NCBI RefSeq assembly: GCF_005884405.1
Contig: NZ_VCAO01000003.1
Span: 124,001-188,000 of the forward strand
Direction: 5' to 3'
Length of the DNA stretch: 64,000 nucleotides
From: Qipengyuania marisflavi
Lineage (GTDB): Bacteria > Pseudomonadota > Alphaproteobacteria > Sphingomonadales > Sphingomonadaceae
The notes beneath the pieces are model-generated. The model worked only from the letters and a program-made list of their open reading frames with translations. It searched no databases and was not told where the DNA came from. The first letter of the stretch is position 1, and every line of letters begins with the position of its first letter. Shown here one piece after another: positions 53,474-62,356 of the stretch. Position numbers and translations under genes: made by a program.

Positions 53474-54243
53474 TCGTCCTCCTCTTCGTCAGACGGCTGG
53501 AAGCGCCCTTCATACATGACCGTGACGGTGTAATCCTGCCCCGGAACCCCGGTGGGGCCAAGCACCTTCCAGCGATTGGTCATCAGCGCCGCGCGCTCGG
53601 CATCGGGCAGCAGTTCGGCTGGCAGCGCGCTCGCGCCGGCAAGCTGCGCCTGTTCGGCGGGGCTGCGGCGGTGGAAGGCGGCCAGGGCAGTGCGGCCAAT
53701 AAAGGGCAACCGCTCATAAACACGCAGGTCAATCTCGCGAACCGCCGGGTCGGAGGGGAGCGGCGTGATCGCAATTGTGCTCGCCGCAGGGGTACTGACG
53801 ATCACAGTGTCATCCTGAAGCGCAATCTTGAGGTCGCTGTCGCGCACAAAACGGACCGGGCGGCGGAATGGCAGGATGCGGTCGGGATGGAGCGCGCGCG
53901 AGTGGATGTCATGGGACGCGATAGCAGTGCCGCCGCTGTCATAGACCTCCACCCGGAACCCATAGGTCCAATAATCGAGCCTATCCCAGCTGCCAGCATC
54001 CACCAGCGGCTGCGAGACAATCCGAATGACCCCCGCCGGGCGAGAGAATGCGAAATTGAGCGGCGCTTCCCGGTTGAGTCGGTACACCAGCGACCGCTTG
54101 GCTGCCTCCACCTCCAGCTCGCTCTGCGCCTTGCTCCAGCCAATTAGGCGGATGATATCATCCCGCGCCAGCCAGGCAGCGCCAATCCCGATCGCCGTCG
54201 CCGCTATCAGGCTTACCAGGCGTCCAATCCGTGTCAGTCGCAT
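53470..54243 (-). CDS. Single-pass membrane protein of the pgs-like operon, unknown
   Basis: A 257-residue protein with an N-terminal membrane helix (about 8-28), then a mostly beta periplasmic domain and an acidic end (QPSDEEEDE). No family is recognised. It starts one base after the capC-like stop and its own stop overlaps the hydrolase start, so it is tightly tied to the operon. It sits where a membrane accessory subunit such as PgsE/CapE or CapA might be, but shows no resemblance to the CapA metallophosphoesterase. Confidence 0.65.
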   Translation of the reverse strand: MRLTRIGRLVSLIAATAIGIGAAWLARDDIIRLIGWSKAQSELEVEAAKRSLVYRLNREAPLNFAFSRPAGVIRIVSQPLVDAGSWDRLDYWTYGFRVEVYDSGGTAIASHDIHSRALHPDRILPFRRPVRFVRDSDLKIALQDDTVIVSTPAASTIAITPLPSDPAVREIDLRVYERLPFIGRTALAAFHRRSPAEQAQLAGASALPAELLPDAERAALMTNRWKVLGPTGVPGQDYTVTVMYEGRFQPSDEEEDE

Positions 54244-54244
54244 G

Positions 54245-56806
54245 TCAGCGGCCCTCCACCGGGGGATAGATGATGAGATAACGCTTGGCAAAATACTGGT
54301 TGAGATAGCGCAGCGAAGCCAGCGGGAACGCCTCATAGCCAGCAAACCGGGCATCGCGCGTCGCCACCAGCGGAACGTAACCAGCCCCGCGAACCATCGC
54401 CTCGTAAGCGGCTATGCGTTCGGAAACGGTATTCAGGCGGTCGGGCAACAGGATCGCGCGATCTGCGGGCACAGATGATGCACCGAATTTGGGCCGTGGG
54501 CGCAATTGCACCACCAGCGCCGGATCATCGCCTTGCCGGCCAATCGCCGCTTGCGTGACAATGCCAAAAGCGGTCGCCTGAGAGCCGTCATAGCGCAGCT
54601 CGCGGGGCGCCAGAGCGAGCAGCTGGGCGTTGCTGGCCTGTTGCACGCGCAGCCCCATATCGACCAGTTGTATGTCGGCATCGCTGGCCGCGCCGCTGGT
54701 ACCCCTGCGTTCGCTGCGTAGAGCGGATTCGATCAGCACCGCCGGATCGCCGCCGCGCCGGAACAGGTAAGCTCCACCCGAAACGTCATCCGAGCGCAGC
54801 AGGATATGCGGCTGACCGCCCGATGTGCACGGCTCCAGGATCACGCCCAGCATCGGTGCGGCGCGAAACGCCGTAGTCGGCTCTTTGCCGCTTTCCAGCG
54901 CGGAGAGGACCGGCAGGACAATCTCGCTACGCAGGAACAGCAATTGCTCAAGACTATCCGCTTGCGGCGCTGCGGCGCCCTGCTCGGGCAATTGGCATTC
55001 ATTCAGTGCGGCGGGGGTGGCTGAGCGGGGTGCCAGTAGCGCGGCGATGGCATCGCCGGACAGGCTCAGGCTGCTCGCCCCGACAGTTGCGCCGCCCGCT
55101 CGGCTTCGGCTATCAGCAAAGGAGACTGCCAGCGATGGGTAGAGACTGCGCAGCGCGTCCAAATCGATCGCCTCCGCGCTGTCTCCCACCAGTGACAAGC
55201 GCGGCGGGCCGGCCTGCGCCGAGGCTCCCACCACCAATTGCGGGACATCCAGCGTGCTGCTGATCGTGCCGACCACCGATTGGCCCGTGCTCCCCGACGC
55301 AGCCGGGGCCGAGACCACCAGCCAGCGCGCGCCAAGCTGCTCCATCAACACCCGCGCCGACGCCACCAGGCCGGGCCGGGCGGCAGGATCATCGACGCGC
55401 ATCACCAGATCGCGCGTGCCATTGGCATCGAACAGGATCAGGTCGCGTCCCTGCCCGTCTTCGCGAATGATCGCCGCGCGCTGCGCAGAAAGCGCCTCGA
55501 CGCGCCAACCTCCGCTGGCCGCCGCTGCGCCCGCCTGTACCGCAGGCAGGCCCACTTCAAGTAGCTCCACCGCATCGCTCAGCGCCTCGGCAGACTGACT
55601 GCCCAGCGTCGCCCCCGAATTGCTTTCCGCACGCCAGTGGGCATCGCCAATGGCGTTGACGAGCAAGGAATCTTCGCGCGTGCGGCGCATATCATCAGCC
55701 GTCTGCGTTCCAGCCCCGGCAACATTCGCCGGAATCAGCACCGCCAGCGCCAGACCCACCAGATTGCCAGCCCCTGCGCCGACAAAAGACACTTGCAAGG
55801 TTGATCGCATCAGGCGCGGGAAAATGTCCTTGTCATGCGCCTTCATCGCCAACAGCGTCGACAGCAGATAGCCAAAGCCATAGAAATCCGTGGTCTTGAC
55901 GTTCCACCCCGCCCACAACAATCCCCAGCCGACCAGCAGTTTGAGCGCAAAACTGATGTTGAAGAACAGCAGGACCTTGTTCGCCCCCTCCATCGTCGCA
56001 TTGGCGAGCCAGGGGGTTTTGAGCAATTGCCGGGCAATCAGATAAATCGCGATGGCTTCGGCAAAAGAGGTCAGGATCTTGGTCGGTTCATACCATTGCA
56101 ACGCGATCAGTGCCGGGATCAGAATCCCCGAAAAATCCCAGCCATAGCGGACGTTCATATGGCTGGCATAAAGCGCCGTCAGCACCAGGATGATATAGGC
56201 CTTGGGGCTGGCCAGAACCGAGCTGGCCAGACCCTCATACAGATAAGTCACGCCGCTGATGCGGAAATTGGTAAACTCCATCAGGCCATAGCGGACCAGA
56301 AACCACGAGATGCCGGTGACCACCACCATCGTGGTGATGCCGCGCCCCAGCCCCGGCTTCCAGAACTGGTTGGCCATCAGTGAAACGATCACCAAGCCAA
56401 AGCTTTGCAGATCGCTTTCCCAATCCACCTCGCGGTTCCAATTAAGCTGGATCCAGTCCGCCGCCTGCGGCAGCAAAAAGCCATCAAGCAGCAGCCGTAC
56501 CGCGATACTGGCAAGGATCAGCCCCATAAACCGGTCGCGGCCGAACAGCGCCGGAAAGCGCCCCCGCGCAAGCTTTTCGGAGAAGAGATAGACAATCAGA
56601 TACGTAAGGATCGCCTCGATCACGATCACCAGCGCCGACACTGGCTTTACGATTATCAGCGGCACCAGATAACCCGGCACGACAAGTCCCGACAGCACCC
56701 AGCCAAATCGCAGATTAAAGAAACACAGCACCAACACACCGACCCAGACGGTGGTGATGACCGAGCTGGCAAGCCCGCCTTCGGGGAAGATGGCGAGAGT
56801 CAGCAA
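54245..56806 (-). CDS. PgsC/CapC-like membrane protein with duplicated CapC unit and soluble tail
   Basis: 853 residues, against roughly 150 for PgsC. The first 360 residues form about ten to twelve membrane helices containing two copies of the CapC signature: RFGWVLSGLVVPGYLVPL (about 33-50) and RYGWDFSGILIPALIAL (about 220-236), each followed by a similar helix pair. Residues 370-853 are soluble with mixed alpha/beta content and no family I recognise; a cysteine pair lies at 604 and 660. PgsC is the membrane partner of PgsB. The start is TTG, 23 bases after the response-regulator stop, and no ATG fits the signature. Confidence 0.75.
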   Translation of the reverse strand: MLTLAIFPEGGLASSVITTVWVGVLVLCFFNLRFGWVLSGLVVPGYLVPLIIVKPVSALVIVIEAILTYLIVYLFSEKLARGRFPALFGRDRFMGLILASIAVRLLLDGFLLPQAADWIQLNWNREVDWESDLQSFGLVIVSLMANQFWKPGLGRGITTMVVVTGISWFLVRYGLMEFTNFRISGVTYLYEGLASSVLASPKAYIILVLTALYASHMNVRYGWDFSGILIPALIALQWYEPTKILTSFAEAIAIYLIARQLLKTPWLANATMEGANKVLLFFNISFALKLLVGWGLLWAGWNVKTTDFYGFGYLLSTLLAMKAHDKDIFPRLMRSTLQVSFVGAGAGNLVGLALAVLIPANVAGAGTQTADDMRRTREDSLLVNAIGDAHWRAESNSGATLGSQSAEALSDAVELLEVGLPAVQAGAAAASGGWRVEALSAQRAAIIREDGQGRDLILFDANGTRDLVMRVDDPAARPGLVASARVLMEQLGARWLVVSAPAASGSTGQSVVGTISSTLDVPQLVVGASAQAGPPRLSLVGDSAEAIDLDALRSLYPSLAVSFADSRSRAGGATVGASSLSLSGDAIAALLAPRSATPAALNECQLPEQGAAAPQADSLEQLLFLRSEIVLPVLSALESGKEPTTAFRAAPMLGVILEPCTSGGQPHILLRSDDVSGGAYLFRRGGDPAVLIESALRSERRGTSGAASDADIQLVDMGLRVQQASNAQLLALAPRELRYDGSQATAFGIVTQAAIGRQGDDPALVVQLRPRPKFGASSVPADRAILLPDRLNTVSERIAAYEAMVRGAGYVPLVATRDARFAGYEAFPLASLRYLNQYFAKRYLIIYPPVEGR

Positions 56807-56829
56807 GGGGGATTTTCCCGCGCCACGGC

Positions 56830-57207
56830 CTAGCCGTGCGTGGCGGCGATGGTCGCGCGGACAGTTTCGGCCAGCAGTTGCGGATCAACCGGCTTGCGGA
56901 TCATCCCGGTCACGCCGTACCCGCGCCCCTGCTCGACGATCTTCGCTGAGACGGAAGCTGACATCACCACAATCGGCGGGTGGCCGGGCATATCTGCATG
57001 CACTGTCCGCATGAACTGGATCCCGTCCATCTTGGGCATTACCAGATCCAGCAGGATCAGATCGAACGTCTCGCGGGCAAGCGCCTGCAGACCGGCATGA
57101 CCTTCATGCGCCAGCGTGACCCGATACCCTTCGAGTTCAAGCAGCGATGCGACCATGTCGCACAGCAGGTCGTCATCATCGATAATAAGGATGGAATGGC
57201 CGGTCAT
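56830..57207 (-). CDS. Single-domain response regulator (CheY-like)
   Basis: A 125-residue receiver domain only: acidic residues Asp10-Asp13 (IIDDDD), phosphoacceptor Asp54 in LLDLVMPKMDG, and Lys105 in IRKPVDP. No DNA-binding or enzymatic output domain. It starts inside the CHASE2-gene stop (ATGA overlap) and precedes the capC-like gene, so it is probably an operon-specific signalling partner, possibly by protein contact. Confidence 0.9.
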   Translation of the reverse strand: MTGHSILIIDDDDLLCDMVASLLELEGYRVTLAHEGHAGLQALARETFDLILLDLVMPKMDGIQFMRTVHADMPGHPPIVVMSASVSAKIVEQGRGYGVTGMIRKPVDPQLLAETVRATIAATHG

Positions 57208-59816
57208 CCGATACGCCTAAGCTGAATGTTGAACTTGTAGCCGTCTCCTGCTGCGCTCCAGTAGGAGACACTGCCCTGCCATGCCAGCACTTCCGCAAAG
57301 CCTGCAGCGGCGATCTGGAACTCGCTAGGCACCTCACCCGCCCGCGCATCGAGTGCTTCGACCAGCCGGTCGAATGGCATTCCGAAACCGCCGGCTATGC
57401 GGATGCGGGTATGATTGTCGACCTCTTCAAGCAGCAACGTGATCGTGCCGCCCTGCGCGGTGTCGGCAATTACCAGCCGCAGGATCGCTTCGACCATATC
57501 CGACAGCATAAATGGTTCGGCGATGGTAAAGCCGCTGATGCCCGGCAATTGCGCGTCAATTGTCACCGCCATTTCATCCGCCAGCTCGCTGACGCGCTCT
57601 AATGCCTGCGCGACACTGTTGCGCGCTTCGATCGGATAGCTGGGGATCAGACCCGGCGGCAGCTCGCCAAGCAGTTCGGCGACTTCCTCAAGCCGCCCGG
57701 TTGCCCGCGCTGCCACGTCTTTGATCCGCCCGATAATGCGGTTGAGCGCACCTTCTTTCAGGCGCGGATCGGCGGCCAGTGTCGCGCCCAAAGTAATCGC
57801 CTCCAGATCATTGCGCAATTGCCGGTCGATAAAGACGCCCACCGCCTGCCGCAGCTCGGCCAGCTGGTCGAGGTCGCTGACATCCACGGCTTCCAGCACA
57901 ACAACCCGCCTCCAGGCCTCATCGCGGCCCGGCGTGGCGGCGATCCGCAGCATATATTGACGGCTGGCAATATCCCGCATCGGCACGCGCATATCGCCGC
58001 CTCGCACCAGCATCCGCTCGACAACACTGTCAGCCTGCTCCGGGGTCAGCTCGGTCAGGGCAAGGATTGCTTCGGCTATCGAAGTCCGCTCCAGCGGCAA
58101 TTCAATCTGCTCGCAAAGCGCGGCCATGCGCACGTTGGCCTGCAACGCAAAGCCAGCCGGATGGAAAATCAGCACCGCAGTATCGAGCGCGTCCAGACCC
58201 TGGCGGATTTGCTCGCTTTGCACCGTGATCAAATTGGCAGCGCTGGAGACTCGGGCGTCGATGGGGATCTGGCGGCTCTTGCCGTCGGCGTTGCCCAGCA
58301 TCGAATGTTGCCAATTGCGCATCTGTCGCAGGCTGCTGGCAATGGCCGTGACCACACGCCCGGTGATCGCCCCTTTGCGGCCCGGCAAGACGTCATAAAC
58401 CCACGCAATTTCGCTATCGCCGGAAGAAACAAGCGCCACGCGAGTGGTGTCACCCCATTCGGGCGCAAGTATCTGGGCAGAAAGCGGTTTTTGCGCTCGC
58501 TGCAGCTTTTCAAGCTGACGGCGGGCAGCCGGTGCGGTCAGGGCGAGTTCGGAATTTTCAGCATTGTGCGCAGCCAGAACGTGCCAGAGCGTGTCTGCCC
58601 CACGCTCGAGAACGGCCATTTTTGGCAATTTCAACAGCCGCGCCAGTGAAAGCAGATAGTCGGGTATCCGCGAATGGTCGTAAAAGACGCTGCGCGTGAA
58701 GGACAGATTGATGGCCCGCTCCAGCGTCTGCCCCAATTTGCGATCCTGCGCGCGCTCATGCCGCAAGATGAGCGCAGCTGCGGTCAGCGCGAACGCCAGC
58801 AGCATCGCCGAAATCGGCATTAGCGCATGGACGAACTGCAACACGGCCCAGCCAGCCGCTGTCACCAGCAAAAGGCCACCGAAAGCAGCGAGCACCGCAA
58901 ACCGCTTGCTGGGCAAGAGCCGCATTAGCAATGCTGCAGAGAGCGCCGCAACGATCAGCAACATTAGCGACGCCCAGGGACCCGCGCGGTACACTTCGCG
59001 CCCGTCAGCTAGCGCCTGAATCGCATAGGCGCTGAACAGCGTAGCGCTGGTGCCGCGCGCTCCGGGTGTGAGCGGTGTGGGAAAGTATGGTTCGGTCCGG
59101 TCAGATGGCGGCGCGACCAGAGCTATCATCCCCGCCAGCTCGCTTTCTTGGAACTCGCCGCTGAGCAATTGGCCCGCCGTAACGCGCGGGATGTTTTGCG
59201 CGCGCGGCATCCTGACGAGATAAGAACCCAGCGCCGCTTGCCGCCCAGCGCAGGCGGTTTCGAGCATCGGAATGGGTTCGCTGGCACCCTTTTGCCCGAA
59301 CAGCTGGCGGCGGTGAACACCATATTCGGGTGTCGCGATCCGGTTGTTTGCAGCGGCGATGTTCGCTGGAAATTCGCTGGAACCCGCAAAGCGCCATCCA
59401 TTGCCCGCCGGAATCCGCTCCACATCGCGTCCTGCCACTACCGTGTCGGATATTCCGGGCGCGCTTGCGGATATATCGACGGAGTTCGGTGAAATTTCCG
59501 GAGCCACGCGGTAACATAACCGGGTAATGCGCAAGTTTTCTGCCGCCAGTTCGAGTGCGGCACTCTCCCCGGAAGGCACTGCCTGCGTTTGATCGACAAT
59601 GACAACTTTGGGAGTGCGCCCCGCGTCAAAGCGCGTGACGCTATCAAAGAACAATCCGTCAAGCATACGCGGCGCCGGAGTTTGCGCCAGAAGAGCTGCG
59701 GCCAGAGCAACCACTAGCGCAGTGACATAATCACCCAGCGCGACATCCAGACCGCGCGACGAGCGCAGCCTCTTGCGCCAGCCTTTCTGCCAGAATGAAC
59801 TCTTGCTGCTTGCCAA
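57204..59816 (-). CDS. CHASE2-domain sensor with degenerate histidine-kinase module
   Basis: An 870-residue membrane sensor. Topology: helix at about 26-45, periplasmic CHASE2-like domain (about 50-275), three helices (about 279-352), a GAF/PAS-like region (about 380-645), a HisKA-like helical pair (about 650-720) and an ATPase-like C-terminus (about 760-870). The H-box place reads VFIDRQLRNDLEAI with no histidine, and the N- and G-boxes are poorly conserved (DMVEAILRLV, GGFGMPFD), so it is likely a pseudokinase or binding platform. TTG start with AGGA eight bases upstream. It heads the operon, 154 bases after parB. Confidence 0.78.
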   Translation of the reverse strand: MASSKSSFWQKGWRKRLRSSRGLDVALGDYVTALVVALAAALLAQTPAPRMLDGLFFDSVTRFDAGRTPKVVIVDQTQAVPSGESAALELAAENLRITRLCYRVAPEISPNSVDISASAPGISDTVVAGRDVERIPAGNGWRFAGSSEFPANIAAANNRIATPEYGVHRRQLFGQKGASEPIPMLETACAGRQAALGSYLVRMPRAQNIPRVTAGQLLSGEFQESELAGMIALVAPPSDRTEPYFPTPLTPGARGTSATLFSAYAIQALADGREVYRAGPWASLMLLIVAALSAALLMRLLPSKRFAVLAAFGGLLLVTAAGWAVLQFVHALMPISAMLLAFALTAAALILRHERAQDRKLGQTLERAINLSFTRSVFYDHSRIPDYLLSLARLLKLPKMAVLERGADTLWHVLAAHNAENSELALTAPAARRQLEKLQRAQKPLSAQILAPEWGDTTRVALVSSGDSEIAWVYDVLPGRKGAITGRVVTAIASSLRQMRNWQHSMLGNADGKSRQIPIDARVSSAANLITVQSEQIRQGLDALDTAVLIFHPAGFALQANVRMAALCEQIELPLERTSIAEAILALTELTPEQADSVVERMLVRGGDMRVPMRDIASRQYMLRIAATPGRDEAWRRVVVLEAVDVSDLDQLAELRQAVGVFIDRQLRNDLEAITLGATLAADPRLKEGALNRIIGRIKDVAARATGRLEEVAELLGELPPGLIPSYPIEARNSVAQALERVSELADEMAVTIDAQLPGISGFTIAEPFMLSDMVEAILRLVIADTAQGGTITLLLEEVDNHTRIRIAGGFGMPFDRLVEALDARAGEVPSEFQIAAAGFAEVLAWQGSVSYWSAAGDGYKFNIQLRRIG

Positions 59817-59970
59817 TCGCCCGATCCTGCCTGCGTCCTCCCCCTGCCTATGGCTTCAATTCTTCATCGGCAAGCTGACGTCGTGACGGTCTGTTTGCCG
59901 AAAGTTGGCATAAGTCATGTAACATGCTGATAAACAAGATTTATTGACCGTTGTTTGAGCAAAGAGGCGC

Positions 59971-60939
59971 TCAGATATCCCCGCCTGTCAGGCGCTGACA
60001 AATCAGATCAAGCTGGTCGAGTGTGCGATAGCGGATGCTGACAGTGCCATTATTTGGCGCGCTGTCAGTCTTGATCCGCACCGGCATCCCGAGGAAATCT
60101 TCCAGATGCCCCTGTACTGCCGCGATATCGGCATCATTGGTTGCTTCGCGAACCGCACCCCGGCGCGGCGGTTTGCGCTTGGGCGCATCGCCGCGCGCCA
60201 GCTTCTCGATTTCGCGCACGGACAGACCATCACGCGCCGCGCTGCGCGCAAGCTCTGCGGCGCGATCATTGCCAATCAAGGCTCGTGCATGACCCATCGT
60301 CAGCGCACCACTGCCCAGCAAATCGAGCACTTCTTCGGGAAGCGCGAGCAGCCGCTGGAAATTCGCCACGTGGCTGCGGGATTTGTCGACCAGCTTGGCA
60401 ATCTCGGCCTGCGTCATCCCCTCGTCTTCGGAGAGCTGGTGGTATGCTCGTGCTTCTTCGACCGGGTTGAGATCCTCGCGCTGAAGATTCTCAATAAGTG
60501 CCAGGGCCACCACCTCGCGTTCGTCCAGATCGCGGACAATCGCGGGTATTTCATGGATGCGAGCCTTCTGTGCGGCCCGCCAGCGGCGCTCGCCAGCGAC
60601 CAGCTGATAGCGCCCCTCGCCCTTGGGGCGCACAATGATGGGCTGGATAACCCCGCGCGCGGAAATCGACGCTGCCAGCTCGGCAAGTGCCGCTTCGTCG
60701 AAATAGCTACGCGGCTGTCCAGGCAGCGGTTCGATCTGGCCAATGGGAATGGCAACCAGGCGTGAACCTTCAGGGGCGTCCGCGCCGCTCGTGACGTCCT
60801 TGCCAGCGGGCTGCCGGACCAGCGGCTCTTCGCGCTGCGTTTCACCCATCAGCGCGCCCAAGCCTTTGCCAAGCTTCTTCTTGCGATCGGCCGGACGTGG
60901 CACCGACAGGCGAATTGGATCACTGGGGGAATTGCTCAT
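59971..60939 (-). CDS. parB: Chromosome partitioning protein ParB
   Basis: A 322-residue parS-binding CTPase. The N-terminal KKKLGKGLGALMG contacts ParA; the ParB/Srx box includes QPRSYFDEAALAELAASI, GERRWRAA and LIENLQREDLNP; the helix-turn-helix is EIAKLVDKSRSHVANFQRLL; the C-terminus is the dimerisation region. It spreads from parS, of which two copies lie nearby. The start overlaps the parA stop (ATGA). Confidence 0.97.
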   Translation of the reverse strand: MSNSPSDPIRLSVPRPADRKKKLGKGLGALMGETQREEPLVRQPAGKDVTSGADAPEGSRLVAIPIGQIEPLPGQPRSYFDEAALAELAASISARGVIQPIIVRPKGEGRYQLVAGERRWRAAQKARIHEIPAIVRDLDEREVVALALIENLQREDLNPVEEARAYHQLSEDEGMTQAEIAKLVDKSRSHVANFQRLLALPEEVLDLLGSGALTMGHARALIGNDRAAELARSAARDGLSVREIEKLARGDAPKRKPPRRGAVREATNDADIAAVQGHLEDFLGMPVRIKTDSAPNNGTVSIRYRTLDQLDLICQRLTGGDI

Positions 60940-61727
60940 GCTGCGATCCTTTTCTCAGGCAGGCGGCCAATCAGTTCGCGGGCCAGGGCGATATAGGCGC
61001 GGCTGCCCGCGCAAGAGTGATCATACACCAACGCCGGCAGGCCATGGCTGGGCGCTTCAGACAGGCGGACATTGCGCGGGATAACGCTGTCGAAGACGAG
61101 CGCGCCGAGGCAGTCGCGCACGTCGTCGGAAACCTGATCGGTCAGGCGATTGCGGCGGTCGAACATCGTTAGAGCGATGCCGACAATGCCAAGATTGGCG
61201 TTGAAGCGCTGCTGGACACGCTCGACCGTCTGTAACAGCTGGCTCAGCCCTTCGAGCGCGAAAAACTCGCATTGCAGCGGCACCATCAGCGTATCCGCGG
61301 CACACAGCGCATTGAGAGTCAGCAATCCGAGCGACGGCGGGCAGTCAATGAAACAGATATCGTATGATGGCGCTCCCTTGCGGCCTTGCTGGTCAAGCCC
61401 GCGCTTGAGCCGTGAAGTGCGGTCCTCCACCGCAACAAGCTCAACTTCTGCGCCAGAAAGATCCTGCGTCGCGGGCAGAATATCGAGGCCGGGGATTTCA
61501 GTGGGCTGCACACATTGCGCCAGCGTCGCCTGCTCCAGCAGCAAATCATAGCTGGAATTCTCGCGCTCGCCCGCGCCGACACCCATTCCGGTCGAGGCGT
61601 TGCCCTGCGGATCAAGGTCGATCAGCAGCGTTTTCCACCCGGTAGCGGCCATTGCGGTGGCGATATTGATTGCGGTGGTGGTCTTTCCCACCCCACCCTT
61701 CTGGTTCGCAATCGCGACGATGATCAC
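60936..61727 (-). CDS. parA: Chromosome partitioning ATPase ParA (Soj)
   Basis: A 263-residue deviant-Walker ATPase with AIANQKGGVGKTTTAINIA at the N-terminus, LLIDLDPQGNASTG, and FIDCPPSLGLLTLNAL for Walker B. It drives ParB-parS segregation. Overlaps parB and rsmG by four bases each in the common mnmG-rsmG-parA-parB order. Confidence 0.97.
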   Translation of the reverse strand: MIIVAIANQKGGVGKTTTAINIATAMAATGWKTLLIDLDPQGNASTGMGVGAGERENSSYDLLLEQATLAQCVQPTEIPGLDILPATQDLSGAEVELVAVEDRTSRLKRGLDQQGRKGAPSYDICFIDCPPSLGLLTLNALCAADTLMVPLQCEFFALEGLSQLLQTVERVQQRFNANLGIVGIALTMFDRRNRLTDQVSDDVRDCLGALVFDSVIPRNVRLSEAPSHGLPALVYDHSCAGSRAYIALARELIGRLPEKRIAA

Positions 61728-62356
61728 TTGTGCGTCTCCACTTTGCCTTTTCCCACGATGATTCCCGCATCCTCATCCGTCAAGGATTGTTCCACGTGGA
61801 ACATCGTGCGCCGCTTGGCGGGCAGTTCTGCAACTTCTTGCGCCGCCGAACGCCCTTTCGGCAACAGCCAGTGCGTGTCGCTTGTGGAGAAACGCGCCGC
61901 CAGTCTGAGCAATTTTGGCAATGGAGCAAACGCTCGGGCCGAGATGCACCCAGCGTTGCGAGTTTCAACAAGCTCCAGCCGCTGACCAAGAATGGTGCAA
62001 TTTGACAGATCCAACACACTGATCTGGCTGGCAAGCCATTCGATCCGGCGCTTCCGGGATTCGATCAGAATCACATTTGTATCTGGCCGCATGATTGCGA
62101 TCACCAGCCCCGGAAAACCGGCTCCCGTTCCAAGATCCAGCCAGTCACCTGTTTCACGTGGAACATATTCAAGCAGTTGAGCCGAATCGGCGATGTGACG
62201 CAGCCAAGTCTCTTCCAGCGTGCGCTTGGCGACAAGATTCTGTTGCTCGTTCTCGTCGCGCAGCGCGTGGCACAGCATCTCCAACTTCACCATCACGTCA
62301 GGCTTTGTCGACTGCGCAACATAAGCACGCGCGGCGGTTTCATCTGTAAGTATCAT
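61724..62356 (-). CDS. rsmG: 16S rRNA (guanine527-N7)-methyltransferase
   Basis: A 210-residue SAM enzyme (formerly GidB). Motif I is [15 protein letters not shown], followed by [14 protein letters not shown] and the [11 protein letters not shown] motif. Two parS sites lie within the coding sequence, encoding the FHVE region near the C-terminus and the VPRET region just before motif I; both fit the family protein sequence. ATGA overlaps with parA and mnmG. Confidence 0.96.
   Translation of the reverse strand: MILTDETAARAYVAQSTKPDVMVKLEMLCHALRDENEQQNLVAKRTLEETWLRHIADSAQLLEYVPRETGDWLDLGTGAGFPGLVIAIMRPDTNVILIESRKRRIEWLASQISVLDLSNCTILGQRLELVETRNAGCISARAFAPLPKLLRLAARFSTSDTHWLLPKGRSAAQEVAELPAKRRTMFHVEQSLTDEDAGIIVGKGKVETHK
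61788..61803. promoter_or_regulatory. parS partition site 1
   Basis: TGTTCCACGTGGAACA, a perfect 16-base palindrome matching the parS consensus TGTTNCACGTGNAACA, inside the 3' part of rsmG and about 60 bases before parA. Confidence 0.93.
62150..62165. promoter_or_regulatory. parS partition site 2
   Basis: TGTTTCACGTGGAACA matches the parS consensus, one base off a perfect palindrome, in the 5' third of rsmG, 347 bases from site 1. Confidence 0.92.
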
